A DNA stretch of 64,000 nt, from NCBI GenBank assembly GCA_958295885.1, contig OY282380.1, positions 4,263,109 through 4,327,108 on the forward strand. The letters run 5' to 3'. Positions 9,023 through 19,335 of this stretch are shown here, in pieces. The position numbers and the translations under genes were made by a program. How positions within the stretch are numbered: position 1 is the first letter of the stretch; every line of letters starts with the position of its first letter. Below the pieces are notes generated by a model, which did not search any database, was not told the origin of the DNA, and saw nothing but the letters and a program-made list of their open reading frames with translations. The stretch is from Arenicellales bacterium. GTDB lineage: Bacteria; Pseudomonadota; Gammaproteobacteria; Arenicellales; JAJDZL01.

Positions 9023-9523
9023 ATGAATAATCAGCTTAAGTTTGTTCGAGTGGGAATGCGCAACAACGGCGCAAGCGTGAAATTAAAGCTGCGCTGGGAT
9101 AATTCGCCTGCTACATGTCAAATTGTTTGTGACGCGCTTCCCTTCGAAGGGGACATGTGGCATGCAAAGTATGCCAATCACGAAATCTATACTTTGCTGC
9201 CGGTTGAAGAAGTTTTTGGCAAGGATCCGCCTAAAGAGTGGCTCTGCATGTTCCCAGCTCCTGGTGATCTTATGTACATCTTTCATCCGGATGGTTTACT
9301 GCCGCCTGACGTATGGACCCCACAAAGCGATCATCGCATCGTGGACATTGCGCTGTTTTATGACCGAGGCAACAACCTATATGGTCCAAGCGGCGGAAAC
9401 ACAGGAAACATTTTCGCAACCGCTTATGACATCGAGGAGCTGGAGTCCTTCGCGTCAAGTTGCTTGGATGTTTGGAAGAATGGCTTCTGGGGAGAAAGAA
9501 TGTACGTTGAAGCCGCGGATTAG
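9023..9523 (+). CDS. DUF3830-family (cyclophilin-like fold) protein
   Basis: About 166 residues from ATG 9023, with GGAGG 13 bases upstream; an ATT/GTG-type start near 8900 would add ~40 residues unlike the family. Family-like features are APGDLMYIF in the middle and FYDRGNNLYGPSGG...GNIFAT near the end. DUF3830 proteins adopt a cyclophilin-like barrel, and their function is not established; they often sit with aminotransferases, amidohydrolases or amino-acid transporters. Here the gene runs convergently into a class III aminotransferase with a 21-base gap, next to an amino-acid ABC system, suggesting a role in catabolism of an amino acid or related compound (inference). Confidence 0.7.
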   Translation: MNNQLKFVRVGMRNNGASVKLKLRWDNSPATCQIVCDALPFEGDMWHAKYANHEIYTLLPVEEVFGKDPPKEWLCMFPAPGDLMYIFHPDGLLPPDVWTPQSDHRIVDIALFYDRGNNLYGPSGGNTGNIFATAYDIEELESFASSCLDVWKNGFWGERMYVEAAD

Positions 9524-9544
9524 CAGTCTGTGGCTCGACTCGGT

Positions 9545-10864
9545 CTATCGCCTCAGTTCCTGCAGTGCGTCTTGTGTAATCGACAGAGTTTCGTCAATGT
9601 CAGAACTGGTATGCGCAAACGAAATGCTGCCTTGTTTTGTTGTGACTGGAAAGTGAAAAACTCCCCTTTCTATCAGTAGATTGCGGTAGCGGACATCCAG
9701 TTCAGCATCGTTGTTTCGAGCGATGTCCATCCAGCACGTCGGTTCGTACTCCATAAAATAAACAACGAATGCCGACCCTTGCCGGATTACTGTTGTTGGA
9801 TAGTCCTGAGCGGCAAACAGCCGGGTCAGTCCTTTTTGCATGCGTTCGCCAAGCCGGTCCAGATGAGCATAAATTTCCTTGCCGCGTTCCTTTAATTTCC
9901 TTACGGTGGCAGCCGCCGCTGCGACTGTGAATGGATGAGCGTTGTAAGTGCCCGCCACCAGCACTCTTCTTGAAGGGTCCGGATGACAAACATACGACAT
10001 ATACTCGGTTCTGCCACCAATGACCCCAAGTGGGTATCCATTGGCAGCTGCCTTGCCGAACACGCTCAGGTCGGGGGAAACTTTGCAAATTGATTGATAA
10101 CCCCCCAAAGCGTGGCGGAAACCGGTCTTGACTTCATCAAAAATAAGCAGGGAGCCATGTCTGTCGCATAAAGAGCGAACTTCTTCGAGATACCCGGGCT
10201 GGGGTTTTACGATCCCGACATTCTGCAGTATGGGCTCTAGAATGACGGCGGCGACCTGATTCTGACTGAGAACATTCGCCAGTGCTTCAGGATCATTGAA
10301 TTCGACTGCGTGAGCGCCTTTTGCGGTAGATTCATCCATTCCAGCGGAAATAGGCCGCAACGCGTGTTCCTGACCTTTTTTGTGGGATTCAAGTGCAGAT
10401 GCTGGATCCATGAGATTGAAAGCGACAGAATCCATCCACCCGTTGTAACCCCCCTGCATGAATACAATGTCGTTGCGCTGAGTTGCAGCTCTTGCTATAC
10501 GCAGCGCAAAGGCCACCGCTTCGGTGCCGCTGCTGGTCAGCTGCACCTGCTCCAGATAGGGTACGGATTCGACAAGAAGATCTGCAACTTCCCGTTCCCA
10601 AGGCGTCGTTCCCGCCCCTATCAGAGACTCTCCACGCTGCATGGATTCGATGACGGCAGAATCGATGTCATCGTCGCCATGACCAAGCAGGTACGGTGCG
10701 AATGCCGCATGGTAATCAATGTAACGCTTACCGGTGTGATCCCACATGTAAGCTCCCTTGGCACGTACAAAAACCCGCATGGGATGAATCGCTCGATTCA
10801 ACGACATCACCCCTCCCGCGATTGAACTTTGCTGGGAAACGATCTGCTCAGCGGTTTGGTTCAT
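9545..10864 (-). CDS. Class III PLP-dependent aminotransferase (glutamate-1-semialdehyde aminomutase-like)
   Basis: A 439-residue fold-type I PLP enzyme. Visible family elements are LTSSGTEAVAFALRIARA (cofactor phosphate loop), LLIFDEVKTGFR with the Asp that contacts the pyridine nitrogen, and the Schiff-base Lys in FGKAAANGYPLGVIGG. Overall similarity is to the aspartate aminotransferase / glutamate-1-semialdehyde 2,1-aminomutase group, but the transporter context argues against hemL and for a catabolic aminotransferase. It starts 51 bases after the periplasmic binding protein gene on the same strand, so the two are probably co-transcribed. Substrate is unknown. The frame is intact. Confidence 0.85.
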   Translation of the reverse strand: MNQTAEQIVSQQSSIAGGVMSLNRAIHPMRVFVRAKGAYMWDHTGKRYIDYHAAFAPYLLGHGDDDIDSAVIESMQRGESLIGAGTTPWEREVADLLVESVPYLEQVQLTSSGTEAVAFALRIARAATQRNDIVFMQGGYNGWMDSVAFNLMDPASALESHKKGQEHALRPISAGMDESTAKGAHAVEFNDPEALANVLSQNQVAAVILEPILQNVGIVKPQPGYLEEVRSLCDRHGSLLIFDEVKTGFRHALGGYQSICKVSPDLSVFGKAAANGYPLGVIGGRTEYMSYVCHPDPSRRVLVAGTYNAHPFTVAAAAATVRKLKERGKEIYAHLDRLGERMQKGLTRLFAAQDYPTTVIRQGSAFVVYFMEYEPTCWMDIARNNDAELDVRYRNLLIERGVFHFPVTTKQGSISFAHTSSDIDETLSITQDALQELRR

Positions 10865-10915
10865 GCCAACAATAGCTGCAGATGGAGATAGAGTTCAAAC
10901 AATGCACGCATCGTT

Positions 10916-11701
10916 TTATTCCGCAGTGATCATTTCATACCACTGATCTTTCAATCCTTGCTGTTCAATCGTTTCAAGCCAAACGTTAATGAAATTGACG
11001 AAGTGATATTCGCCAGGCAGCACTGCATAGGCGTAACCCTGTGGATTCAGCGGGGCATCATCCATAATGCGCAAGTTCATGCCCGGATTTTGTTTAATGA
11101 AATTCCGAAGTGATGAACTGTCAGTCAGCACTGCATCCGCTCTCTTGCTGGCTACTTCAAGAAAATACGTAGACAGTTTGTCGCTTACGAGAGGTTTTAC
11201 AGTCGCTTTCTTGAAAAAGCGATTGGCGAAAGCTTCGTCGGCCGTTCCTGAACCGACCGCAATGATCATTCCTTCCTTATCCAACTCGCTGTGTGACTGA
11301 GCGTCGGAGTCCATATGAACTGCAGTGCCCTGCGTTTCATATCCGGATGGATTCGAAAACAGCACCCGCATGGCCCGTTCAGCGGTTCGGAACATCGGTG
11401 ACATGACAATGTCGCATTTGTCTGTTTCCAGACTTGGGATCAACGTTCCCCATTGTGAATCAACTGGTTTGTATTCCACCCCCATAATGCCTGCCAGATG
11501 TTTTGCTGCTTCTATGTCAGTTCCCACCCATTCATTCGTTTTGGGGTCCTTTGCACCCCAAGGAAGCGCTTCAGCGTGACACACCAAAAGCTCCCCGCGA
11601 TCCTTGATTACACTGATTCGATCGTCAGCTGCAAATACCGAACCCAAACCTAAAATAGACAGGCCTAGGACAAAACTCAGCCAAATTGACAATTTCTTCA
11701 T
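10916..11701 (-). CDS. Amino-acid ABC transporter periplasmic binding protein
   Basis: About 261 residues from ATG 11701, preceded by GGAGG eight bases upstream; the open frame extends further upstream but that part precedes the signal peptide. The N-terminus MKKLSIWLSFVLGLSILG ending at VFAADD is a typical Sec signal peptide. The mature part begins RISVIKDRGELLVCHAE and contains EWVGTDIEAAKHLAG, as in family 3 solute-binding proteins for polar amino acids. It should deliver ligand to the permeases and ATPase at 12976-15158, although a 1.3 kb gene-poor gap separates them. Ligand not determinable from sequence. Confidence 0.88.
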   Translation of the reverse strand: MKKLSIWLSFVLGLSILGLGSVFAADDRISVIKDRGELLVCHAEALPWGAKDPKTNEWVGTDIEAAKHLAGIMGVEYKPVDSQWGTLIPSLETDKCDIVMSPMFRTAERAMRVLFSNPSGYETQGTAVHMDSDAQSHSELDKEGMIIAVGSGTADEAFANRFFKKATVKPLVSDKLSTYFLEVASKRADAVLTDSSSLRNFIKQNPGMNLRIMDDAPLNPQGYAYAVLPGEYHFVNFINVWLETIEQQGLKDQWYEMITAE

Positions 11702-12975
11702 TTCACTTTCCTCCAATATATATATTAACATGCACTTAACTGTCAGAGTGCAGGTGTTTCCCATGCTATTTTTTGGTCCATAAAATCCGGCAGGCGGCAT
11801 CTAAAATGACACTCACACCACTTGGCTATTTTGCTCATTATCAAACAAATTCGGATATTTCGCACTGACTTGCTTAGCGTGGGATGCCCCTGGTCAGAGT
11901 GCATCGCCAAATTTACAACAGAATTGATTATAGGGAAAGTTCTGACACTTACGCATTCAAAATTGCTGGCTAAAACCCGCACAGCCGAGTGTTGAAAATG
12001 GAGCGTAGAGTCACAACCATGCCATGAGATCGTAGATAGTGTGACATTTTCGATCTAGATGTTATAAATTTCAATTTCACGAATCTTCCAGTCCTGTACC
12101 ATTGCAGGAACCAAATTGAATCCATTCTGTCACGCTGTGCATGATCTTCAATGCTGCGAAGGCGTCGCAGCGAGCCTCGGCGGTTCGCTGTAGACAGTGA
12201 GTAAGCTGCTGAACATATTGGTGATCAATACGTTCGACGACTTCGCTCCCTAGAAATCCGCACCTTCACCGCGACGATCGATCGCTGACAAGCCGGCGTG
12301 TAACTTTGTGCCGCGCATCCGCGTTTGCCTCCGATCAGGGCATCATAGACTTCGACGAAACTACTCAACCAATAATGTTGGTCGCGATCTGCCAAGGCGT
12401 GTCACAGAGTGCGCAACATTTTTTGCACCGGTCCAACCCACGTCAACTCTGTGCGCTAAGGGCAAGACCGAGACGCCTTATTTATCAAAACTCATCAATT
12501 TGGTCGCGGAGAACTGTTTGGGCAGTGGAAATTGGGTGTGCCTGAACTATGTGCCGGCAGTCACCGAGGCTCTATGCAGGCACTGAGCGCATTGATTAGG
12601 GCAATGACCGGTCAACATTTGGACTTGATCGTGTCCACCGCGGAGCACTTACAACTATTCGGGCAGCGGTGTCAATTCAGCTCATTCAAACAAGCTCCCT
12701 AAGTGGAGAAGGTGGAGCTCCAATCGAAGCCACCACAAAACGGATGTTTCAGAAGTTAAGGTTCTGATAGAACGGAAACTGAATTGGGTGCTCTACGTAA
12801 TGATTGGTATTTTGGTAACGGCCGTGGGCAGTTTGATTACGGCATTGATAAAAATATGGCAGTAGATCACTTGTGGACGAGTAACCTCTCAAAAAGATCG
12901 TCTAAAGTGTATTTGGGCACTTCTCTATATGATCCCCAAATATTTTTGCGAATTCGAAGGAGCTTCTGACCAAGT
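11702..12975. other. Gene-poor stretch inside the transporter locus
   Basis: About 1.27 kb between the binding protein and the ATPase gene. Short open frames around 12306-12586 show no recognised domain. The sequence looks like heavily decayed coding DNA, possibly an old insertion that separated the binding protein from the rest of the operon. No intact gene, RNA or repeat was identified. Confidence 0.45.
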
Positions 12976-13713
12976 TTAAAGGATATTTGACAAAAACTGT
13001 TCCAGTTCCGGGTTGGTCGAAGCCGTGAAGAACCTGTCGGTTTCCTCGTCTACGACAATGCGTCCACCTGCCATGAATATCATCCGGCCAGCAACCTCTT
13101 TCGCGAAACCCATTTCATGAGTGACAATAAGCATAGTCATTCCTTCTGTTGCGAGTTCGCGTATGACGTCCAAGACTTCAACAACCATTTCGGGATCAAG
13201 CGCTGACGTCGGTTCATCAAAGAGCATCGCTTTGGGACGCATCGCCAAAGCTCGAGCAATCGCTACCCGCTGCTGCTGCCCACCCGAAAGATGATTGGGG
13301 AATTTGTCGATCTGTTCTTCAATTCCAACGCGGGCCAGCAGTTTTTCCGCCAATTGATTGGCTTCGTCGAGACTGATTTTTCTGGACATCCTGGGAGCAA
13401 AGGTAACATTCTCCCGAATTGACATGTGCTCGAACAGATTAAACTGCTGAAAAACCATCCCGACTTCTCTTCGTATGTTTTCCACGTCGGTCGCACTGCC
13501 GGGCAGATTGATGCGATCAACGGTAATTTCGCCGCTGTCGACTGACTCGAGCGCATTCAACACTCGAAGAAAAGTAGATTTTCCACCGCCGGAAGGTCCG
13601 ACGATGCAGATGATTTCTCCTTGTTTGATTTCGACTGAAATGTCGCGCAGCGCCATAAAGTCTCCGAATGACTTGCAGACGTTGGAACACGAAATAAAAT
13701 GATTCTCTGTCAT
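12976..13713 (-). CDS. Amino-acid ABC transporter ATP-binding protein (GlnQ/HisP type)
   Basis: A 245-residue ATPase from ATG 13713 (a TTG one codon upstream is less likely). All motifs are present: Walker [10 protein letters not shown], the Q-loop in [11 protein letters not shown], the ABC signature LSGGQQQR, Walker [14 protein letters not shown] and the H-loop VTHEMGFA. The protein energises uptake through the two permeases encoded immediately upstream; the gap to the nearer one is 30 bases. It belongs to the polar amino-acid uptake subfamily. The frame is intact. Confidence 0.93.
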   Translation of the reverse strand: MTENHFISCSNVCKSFGDFMALRDISVEIKQGEIICIVGPSGGGKSTFLRVLNALESVDSGEITVDRINLPGSATDVENIRREVGMVFQQFNLFEHMSIRENVTFAPRMSRKISLDEANQLAEKLLARVGIEEQIDKFPNHLSGGQQQRVAIARALAMRPKAMLFDEPTSALDPEMVVEVLDVIRELATEGMTMLIVTHEMGFAKEVAGRMIFMAGGRIVVDEETDRFFTASTNPELEQFLSNIL

Positions 13714-13743
13714 CAAAGCGGTGGTAGATGAAAAATTAAGGAC

Positions 13744-14409
13744 TCAGTGACCCGTTCGCCGCAGCAGATTCTTCTCCGCACGTCTCGCAAACATGCTGAT
13801 AGGAAAAATGAGCACGAAATACAGTACTGCGATCGCACTGAGAAATTCGAAATAACTCAGAGTTTTCGCTCCTAGAACACTGGCCGTATACGCCATTTCT
13901 CCAACTGCGATCGCTGAAAGCAGGCTGGTCGCCTTGAGCAGCTCGGTCAGAAAGTTGACAAACGCCGGCATCATTCGACGAATTGCAGGTGGAATGATTA
14001 TTTTTCGCCATATGTGAATTCTTGGAATCGCTAGTGCGTAAGCAGCATCCACCTGTCCGCGAGGCACGGCGAGTATGCCTGCCCTGAAAATTTCAGCGAG
14101 ATAGGCGCCGCTGAAAAGAGACAAAGCAATGACGCCACAGGCTTCGCTCGAAATTCGAATCGACAAAAGCAAGGGCAAACAGGAATACACCCAAAAAATC
14201 AAGACGACTTCCGGAATGGTTCGGAAAAAATCTATGAATCCGTTCGCTATCCAGTAACCGCTCCCGCGCTCTGACAGCTTACCAAAACAGGCGACTAATC
14301 CGATTGCGGCTCCTATCACCAGAGATATCGCTGAAATCAGAATGGTTACCCCAAATGCCTGGAGCAAATCGGGGCCGTACCGAATAAGCTGATCCCATTC
14401 AAATCGCAT
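13744..14409 (-). CDS. Amino-acid ABC transporter permease (HisM/GlnP family)
   Basis: A 221-residue membrane protein with about five hydrophobic segments. It contains the EAA loop as GAYLAEIFRAGILAVPRGQ, followed by AIPRIHIWRKIIIPPAIRRM. Its ATG (14407-14409) overlaps the stop of the preceding permease in the sequence TGATG, so translation is probably coupled. The two permeases would form a heterodimer in the inner membrane. Confidence 0.92.
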   Translation of the reverse strand: MRFEWDQLIRYGPDLLQAFGVTILISAISLVIGAAIGLVACFGKLSERGSGYWIANGFIDFFRTIPEVVLIFWVYSCLPLLLSIRISSEACGVIALSLFSGAYLAEIFRAGILAVPRGQVDAAYALAIPRIHIWRKIIIPPAIRRMMPAFVNFLTELLKATSLLSAIAVGEMAYTASVLGAKTLSYFEFLSAIAVLYFVLIFPISMFARRAEKNLLRRTGH

Positions 14410-15158
14410 CAGCGCTCTCTTTTCTGAAGAAAATATTCGAGACGCAAGGTTGTTTTGCTCATCAAATAGCCAACCACGAAATAGATCACGGCAATCGCAC
14501 TGAATAATTCGACTGGTTTGAAAGTGACGTTGCTGATTCGATTTGTCACAGTCATCAATTCACTTACATGCAGGATTGACAGGATTGCCGTTCCTTTAAA
14601 GAAACTGATGGTCAAGTTGACCAAAGGCGGAATCATTGTTCGAATGGCCGGCGGAAGAATGACCCGCGTCCAGCGGATTCGAGCGGGTAAAGCAAGCGAA
14701 TACGCTGCTTCCCACTGCCCCTTTGGAACGGATTCAATTCCCGCTCGCACGATTTCCGTAAAATACGCTGCCGCCTGCAGCGTGATCGCGATCACGCCAC
14801 TTTGCAACGCAGTCGTATTAATTCCGGTTACAAGCGGCAATGCAAAGTGTATCCAGATCAACTGAACCAGAAGTGGAGTGTTGCGCCAAATTTCTACAAA
14901 GGCGATTACAGTCCAGCGAATTACGGCAAACGGAGACTGACTGGCTATGGCAAGAATTGTGCCGGATATCAGACCCGATACGGCAGCACAAGCAGTCAGC
15001 GCCAAGGTGAGAAGCAGCCCTTTGAGCAGAACTTCTCTATACTCCCAGACAACGGAAAAGTTGAGTGAAAGCAACAGGTCCCAATTGAGGTAGTATGCGA
15101 GTACGCCAGCCAGCATCAGCAATACTATAGGTATTAAATAATTGGAGAACTGTTTCAT
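14409..15158 (-). CDS. Amino-acid ABC transporter permease (HisM/GlnP family), first gene of the operon
   Basis: A 249-residue membrane protein. Hydrophobic segments span most of the chain, with a conserved N-terminal helix before VLLKGLLLTLALTA. The EAA loop reads AAYFTEIVRAGIESVPKGQ. It partners with the permease encoded directly downstream. The upstream region 15159-15474 (316 bases, shared with the divergent NRDE gene) should contain the promoter; I cannot define its hexamers with confidence. Confidence 0.92.
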   Translation of the reverse strand: MKQFSNYLIPIVLLMLAGVLAYYLNWDLLLSLNFSVVWEYREVLLKGLLLTLALTACAAVSGLISGTILAIASQSPFAVIRWTVIAFVEIWRNTPLLVQLIWIHFALPLVTGINTTALQSGVIAITLQAAAYFTEIVRAGIESVPKGQWEAAYSLALPARIRWTRVILPPAIRTMIPPLVNLTISFFKGTAILSILHVSELMTVTNRISNVTFKPVELFSAIAVIYFVVGYLMSKTTLRLEYFLQKRER

Positions 15159-15474
15159 TAAAATTACGACACTGGCAGGCGGACTATGCTTTTCGCTTAT
15201 CTGAGCTGATTCGATGAATAAGCACTAGGGGAAACTCAATTCAGATACCATCCTTAAACAGTTCGTTCTCAGCAAAAAATTATTCAATCGAAATGGATTG
15301 CCATGAAAATCTTATCAATCATCTTCCGGAGCATTCAATCAGCTGGTTTGATCCAATCCAAAATTGTCGACTTCACGAAGACAGGGCCGATGTATATTTC
15401 AAAAACCTCGGGTTGCAATTAGTTTATATCTTTCTAACGTTTCATCATTGGGAAATATTCACCTCAAATAAGTC

Positions 15475-16254
15475 ATGTGCATCATTCTAACTGCGTTGAA
15501 TCGAAATGAGCGTTACAAATTCGTAGTCGCAGCGAATCGCGAAGAATATTACGCGCGCAGCACTGACCCCGCTCACTTCTGGCCTGACAGTCCGCAAATT
15601 CTGGCGGGGCGCGATAACGTATGCTTGGGAACCTGGTTGGGAATTAGTACGCTGGGAAGATTTGCAGCGATAACCAATCACTCGATTCCTGTCGCTGAGA
15701 ATTCGAAAAGCAGGAGTCGAGGGGAAATTGTGCGCAGGTACCTGGAGCATATCGATGCCAAGTCGGAGTTCAAGGAGCATCTGGCGCGCAGCCAAAACGA
15801 GTTCAATGGTTACGGGTTATTTTTTGGCAATTTTTCGACGCTCAGCTACACCTCCAATCGAACAGACCTGGAAGCTGAGATTGCTGATGGAATTCATGGT
15901 CTGAGCAACCACACTTTAGATTATCCGTGGTACAGACTTGACTATGGCAAATCACGGATGAAGGAGGTGCTGTCGAATCACTCTGAAATCGAAATGGATC
16001 AATTTTTTGAAATTCTTGCGGACGCTCGAATTGAGAACTCTGCAGACGCTCCTGCCGATTCGCAAGCAGCTCTGAAGAGTAAGAAGTCAGGTAAACTGCC
16101 AATATTCGTGCAAACAAAATATTACGGAACGCGCAGTTCAACCGTAATTTTCGCTGACCGCGAGGGGAAGGTTCAATTTGAAGAACGGACTTTTGATCCT
16201 GTGCTAAACCGCTATGCCGATAAAAGAAAATTCGAGTTCGAGGTGGAACGCTGA
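15475..16254 (+). CDS. NRDE-family (TANGO2-like) protein
   Basis: A 259-residue member of the NRDE family. The start MCIILTALN is characteristic because the N-terminal Cys follows Met directly, and the name-giving motif appears as AANREEYYARST (NREE variant). Also visible are LAGRDNVCLGTWLGI and GRFAAITNH. Eukaryotic TANGO2 relatives are linked to haem and lipid handling; the bacterial role is not established. It is convergent with relA with only 12 bases between the stops. The frame is intact. Confidence 0.85.
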   Translation: MCIILTALNRNERYKFVVAANREEYYARSTDPAHFWPDSPQILAGRDNVCLGTWLGISTLGRFAAITNHSIPVAENSKSRSRGEIVRRYLEHIDAKSEFKEHLARSQNEFNGYGLFFGNFSTLSYTSNRTDLEAEIADGIHGLSNHTLDYPWYRLDYGKSRMKEVLSNHSEIEMDQFFEILADARIENSADAPADSQAALKSKKSGKLPIFVQTKYYGTRSSTVIFADREGKVQFEERTFDPVLNRYADKRKFEFEVER

Positions 16255-16266
16255 ACTGGAATTCAG

Positions 16267-18402
16267 TTATTTCAGGACTCGTGATACTTTCAGGACTCGG
16301 TCAACATTCGACAGTTTACGCAAAACGCTCTGCAGTTGGCTCGTAGATCCAAGTTCCACGGTCAAATGAATTGTTCCCGATTCATTGATCTTTAACCTGC
16401 CGACATTAACAGCAGTGATTTTCAAATTCAGATTATCCATTGCAGCGGAAATGTCTTGCAAAAGAGATGGATGTCCGTCCACTTCCAGAACAAATTCCAC
16501 CGGCTGTTTTGTTTCACTGCCAACCTGCCATTTCACTGAAATTCTGCGGTCAGGGTGATTCACTAACATATGTTGGATATTTTTACAGCCATCTTTGTGA
16601 ATTGTGATTCCTCTTTTCACAGTAACGTATCCGATCACGTCATCCCCCGGCAAAGGCTGACAGCAGGAAGCGTGGTTCGTCAGCACATTGCTGACTCCCT
16701 GTATTGACAAAGCTGGCAGTGTCACATCGGACGTACGATGGCGCTTGATTTCGATTTCTTGAATTTTTTCGTGATTGAAATCGCGTTTGATCAACCCTGA
16801 TATCGCATGAAAGGGCTTGAGTTCTCTCATTCCGATCGCAGTAAAAAATTCGTTGCTGTTTTGAAATCCGTTTTCTGCTGCCAACTTATCCATATTCACT
16901 TTCGTAATATGGTGCCGAGTCAGTTCCTTCTCGAGTGTCGCTTTGCCTTGGGCAAGATATCGTCCGTATTCCTCGTGCTTGAACCAGCGGCGAATGTTAC
17001 GTCGAGCTCTGACTGAATTTACAAATTTATTTTGAAGAATCAGCCAGTCTCGACTGGGTCCGCCTGTTTTCACCGTTCTGATTTCAACCCAATCTCCACT
17101 TCGAAGCGAATAGGTGAGTGGAACAATCTTGCCATTGATCTTCGCGCCTCTGCATCGATGCCCTACTTCAGTGTGAATTGCGTAGGCAAAATCTATTGGA
17201 GTCGAGCCAGCAGGAAGTTCCACTGCATCTCCTGCAGGTGTAAATACATAAATGACATCGGCTGTGATATCTTGGAATTTCGCATGTTCAGACTGAAGCA
17301 CTCCAGAGACTTCGTGTTTCCAGTCCAGAAGATTACGCAGCAGAGCAACTTTCTCGTCCTGATATGCAGCCGAACTGGAGTTCTCTTTGTATTTCCAATG
17401 TGCAGCCACTCCAAATTCGCAGTCGTGGTGCATTCTTTCGGTACGAATTTGGACTTCCACGACTTTCGAATCAGGGCCGATTACAGCAGTGTGCAGCGAT
17501 TGATAGCCATTCGATTTTGGCATCGCAATGTAGTCGTCGAATTCATCGTTTATTGAAGACCAGGTTGCGTGAACGGCACCCAGCGCTTCATAGCAGGCAG
17601 CAACATCGTTCACCAGGATTCGAACCGCGCTTACGTCAAACAGATTTTCAAAAGTCAATCCTTTCTGATTCAGTTTCCTCCATATGCCGTATAAATGCTT
17701 CGCACGACCCGAAACGGTCGCCCTGATGTTCAGTTTTTCCATCAGATCTTTAAGCAGCATCACGAACTGGCGGACGTAGTTTTCCCGTTCTACGCGACGT
17801 TCGTCCAAATACCGTGCGATGCGGTCGAATTCCGCACGGTTCAAATATTTGAATGAGAGGTCTTCCAGTTCCCACTTCAATCGCCAGATTCCCAATTTGT
17901 TGGCGAGCGGGGTGTACACAGACAACACCAGCGTGGATAGATTCTCGCTTTGCGCCGCCGGCAATTGGCTTGCCTGCCTCATGCGAACCAGGAGCTCAGT
18001 CAGATGAATGACGATGACGCGGACATCGTCAACCATGGCGATCAGAATCCGGCTGAAATCAATCCGCCGCCTGGGAGTGCTGTCCTGCAGGTCACCGCGG
18101 TTGAGAGCCTCTGAAATGCTGTCAAGCTGCAAAGTCCCGCTGTAGAGTTTTCTTACTGAAGTTCCGAATAATTCTTCGATTTTTTCAAGCTGCAATCCTG
18201 AGTCATTTCGCAAATTTCTTAAGATCGCTACCGTTGCAACATCTTCGTCGACTTCCGCTTCTGCGAGCAAAGACATAATCTGCTCCAGAGTGCTGTCAAA
18301 TTGTGTAGGGTCACTCGCAGATGCTCCGTAAACTTGGGCCATCTGAACGGTGTGAGATCCAATGAGTAAATCAAACGACTGTTTGAGTGGAACTGGCTGC
18401 AT
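16267..18402 (-). CDS. relA: RelA-type (p)ppGpp synthetase
   Basis: A 711-residue long RelA/SpoT homologue. The N-terminal hydrolase-like region lacks the HD motif (ILRNLRNDS at that position), the hallmark of monofunctional RelA. The synthetase domain contains VYTPLANKLGIWRLKWELE, RAKHLYGIWRK, and EFDDYIAMPKSNGYQSLHT, with the acidic EFDD variant typical of RelA. A TGS domain follows (VIYVFTPAGDAVELPAGST), then the zinc-finger-like region with HASCCQPLPGDDV, and a C-terminal ACT domain. The enzyme senses uncharged tRNA on stalled ribosomes and makes the stringent-response alarmone. The frame is intact. Confidence 0.95.
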   Translation of the reverse strand: MQPVPLKQSFDLLIGSHTVQMAQVYGASASDPTQFDSTLEQIMSLLAEAEVDEDVATVAILRNLRNDSGLQLEKIEELFGTSVRKLYSGTLQLDSISEALNRGDLQDSTPRRRIDFSRILIAMVDDVRVIVIHLTELLVRMRQASQLPAAQSENLSTLVLSVYTPLANKLGIWRLKWELEDLSFKYLNRAEFDRIARYLDERRVERENYVRQFVMLLKDLMEKLNIRATVSGRAKHLYGIWRKLNQKGLTFENLFDVSAVRILVNDVAACYEALGAVHATWSSINDEFDDYIAMPKSNGYQSLHTAVIGPDSKVVEVQIRTERMHHDCEFGVAAHWKYKENSSSAAYQDEKVALLRNLLDWKHEVSGVLQSEHAKFQDITADVIYVFTPAGDAVELPAGSTPIDFAYAIHTEVGHRCRGAKINGKIVPLTYSLRSGDWVEIRTVKTGGPSRDWLILQNKFVNSVRARRNIRRWFKHEEYGRYLAQGKATLEKELTRHHITKVNMDKLAAENGFQNSNEFFTAIGMRELKPFHAISGLIKRDFNHEKIQEIEIKRHRTSDVTLPALSIQGVSNVLTNHASCCQPLPGDDVIGYVTVKRGITIHKDGCKNIQHMLVNHPDRRISVKWQVGSETKQPVEFVLEVDGHPSLLQDISAAMDNLNLKITAVNVGRLKINESGTIHLTVELGSTSQLQSVLRKLSNVDRVLKVSRVLK

Positions 18403-19335
18403 AGCGAAAATAGATCTTGAATTTCTACTTAAGTATGACTCCGTGCTTTAAACGGAATTTTGTTGGTGTAAGAACTTATATTTTATTGTGAATGAGTTGA
18501 TCCTGGAGCACTTCCATGCCGCTTTTCAAGCCAAGGCACCCAAGTTGGATTTAAAAAATTGTTTCACGAATTCGACGACCTATTGCAAATGAGGCGACAC
18601 CGAATCATGGTATGCTGTCCTGCTAAAAGCAACCGTGGACTTCAGTGCTGATGAACTGACTGTAATTTTACCTGAAGCAGTCCGGTTGGTGGCTGTCAAG
18701 TCGATTTAGCAAGCTGGCTGATGAGTGTAACCCTGCATCGAACGTTCGGGTTAGGGTTACATCGGGCACATAAAGAATTTCAATGTTGAACTCCGCAAGA
18801 ATTGGAATTAGGGGCTACCCCTAACGGCTGTACGACGGAAATCCAACATAGTAAATCGCATGTTGCTTCTACCTCGCCACCATAAATCTTCAAGTTCCCA
18901 ATAATCAGAGCAGCGATGTCTGAGCGTATAAACGCCGCCCGTGTACTTATAAAGCGAACCTATGAGTATCAAATGGGGCAGGCACTCCTTTCTAGGAAAT
19001 TTACTGAATGGCATAATAAGGCATAATGAGCAGATATCATGAAAAGATTTAGCGGAGACAGTCACCACAGACGGCTTCGCGCTGGACTGTACAATTCAAA
19101 TTTCAATCTCGAACCAGCGAATGCAGCTTGGTTTACTTGATGAGGTTTCGTTACTTCAAAGCGATTGACGAAGGATTACACTGCAGTTTGGGCATTACCC
19201 GTTAGACTTCGTGCTGCTAAATTGTTCAAATGGTCGACTTGCGATGAAAGCGAACGGAGGCATCTTGTGTCGCGAATTCTTTCAATCTGATCAAGGTGCT
19301 GTAGACAAAGGAATTGTTGAGATTGATCTTGGAAG
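18403..19335. other. Gene-poor stretch, decayed
   Basis: No intact gene recognised. Just before the antitoxin-like start at 19336, a frame ending ...GAVDKGIVEIDLGS with TGA directly before the next ATG could be the tail of a toxin-type partner, but it is too short and broken to name. Confidence 0.4.
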
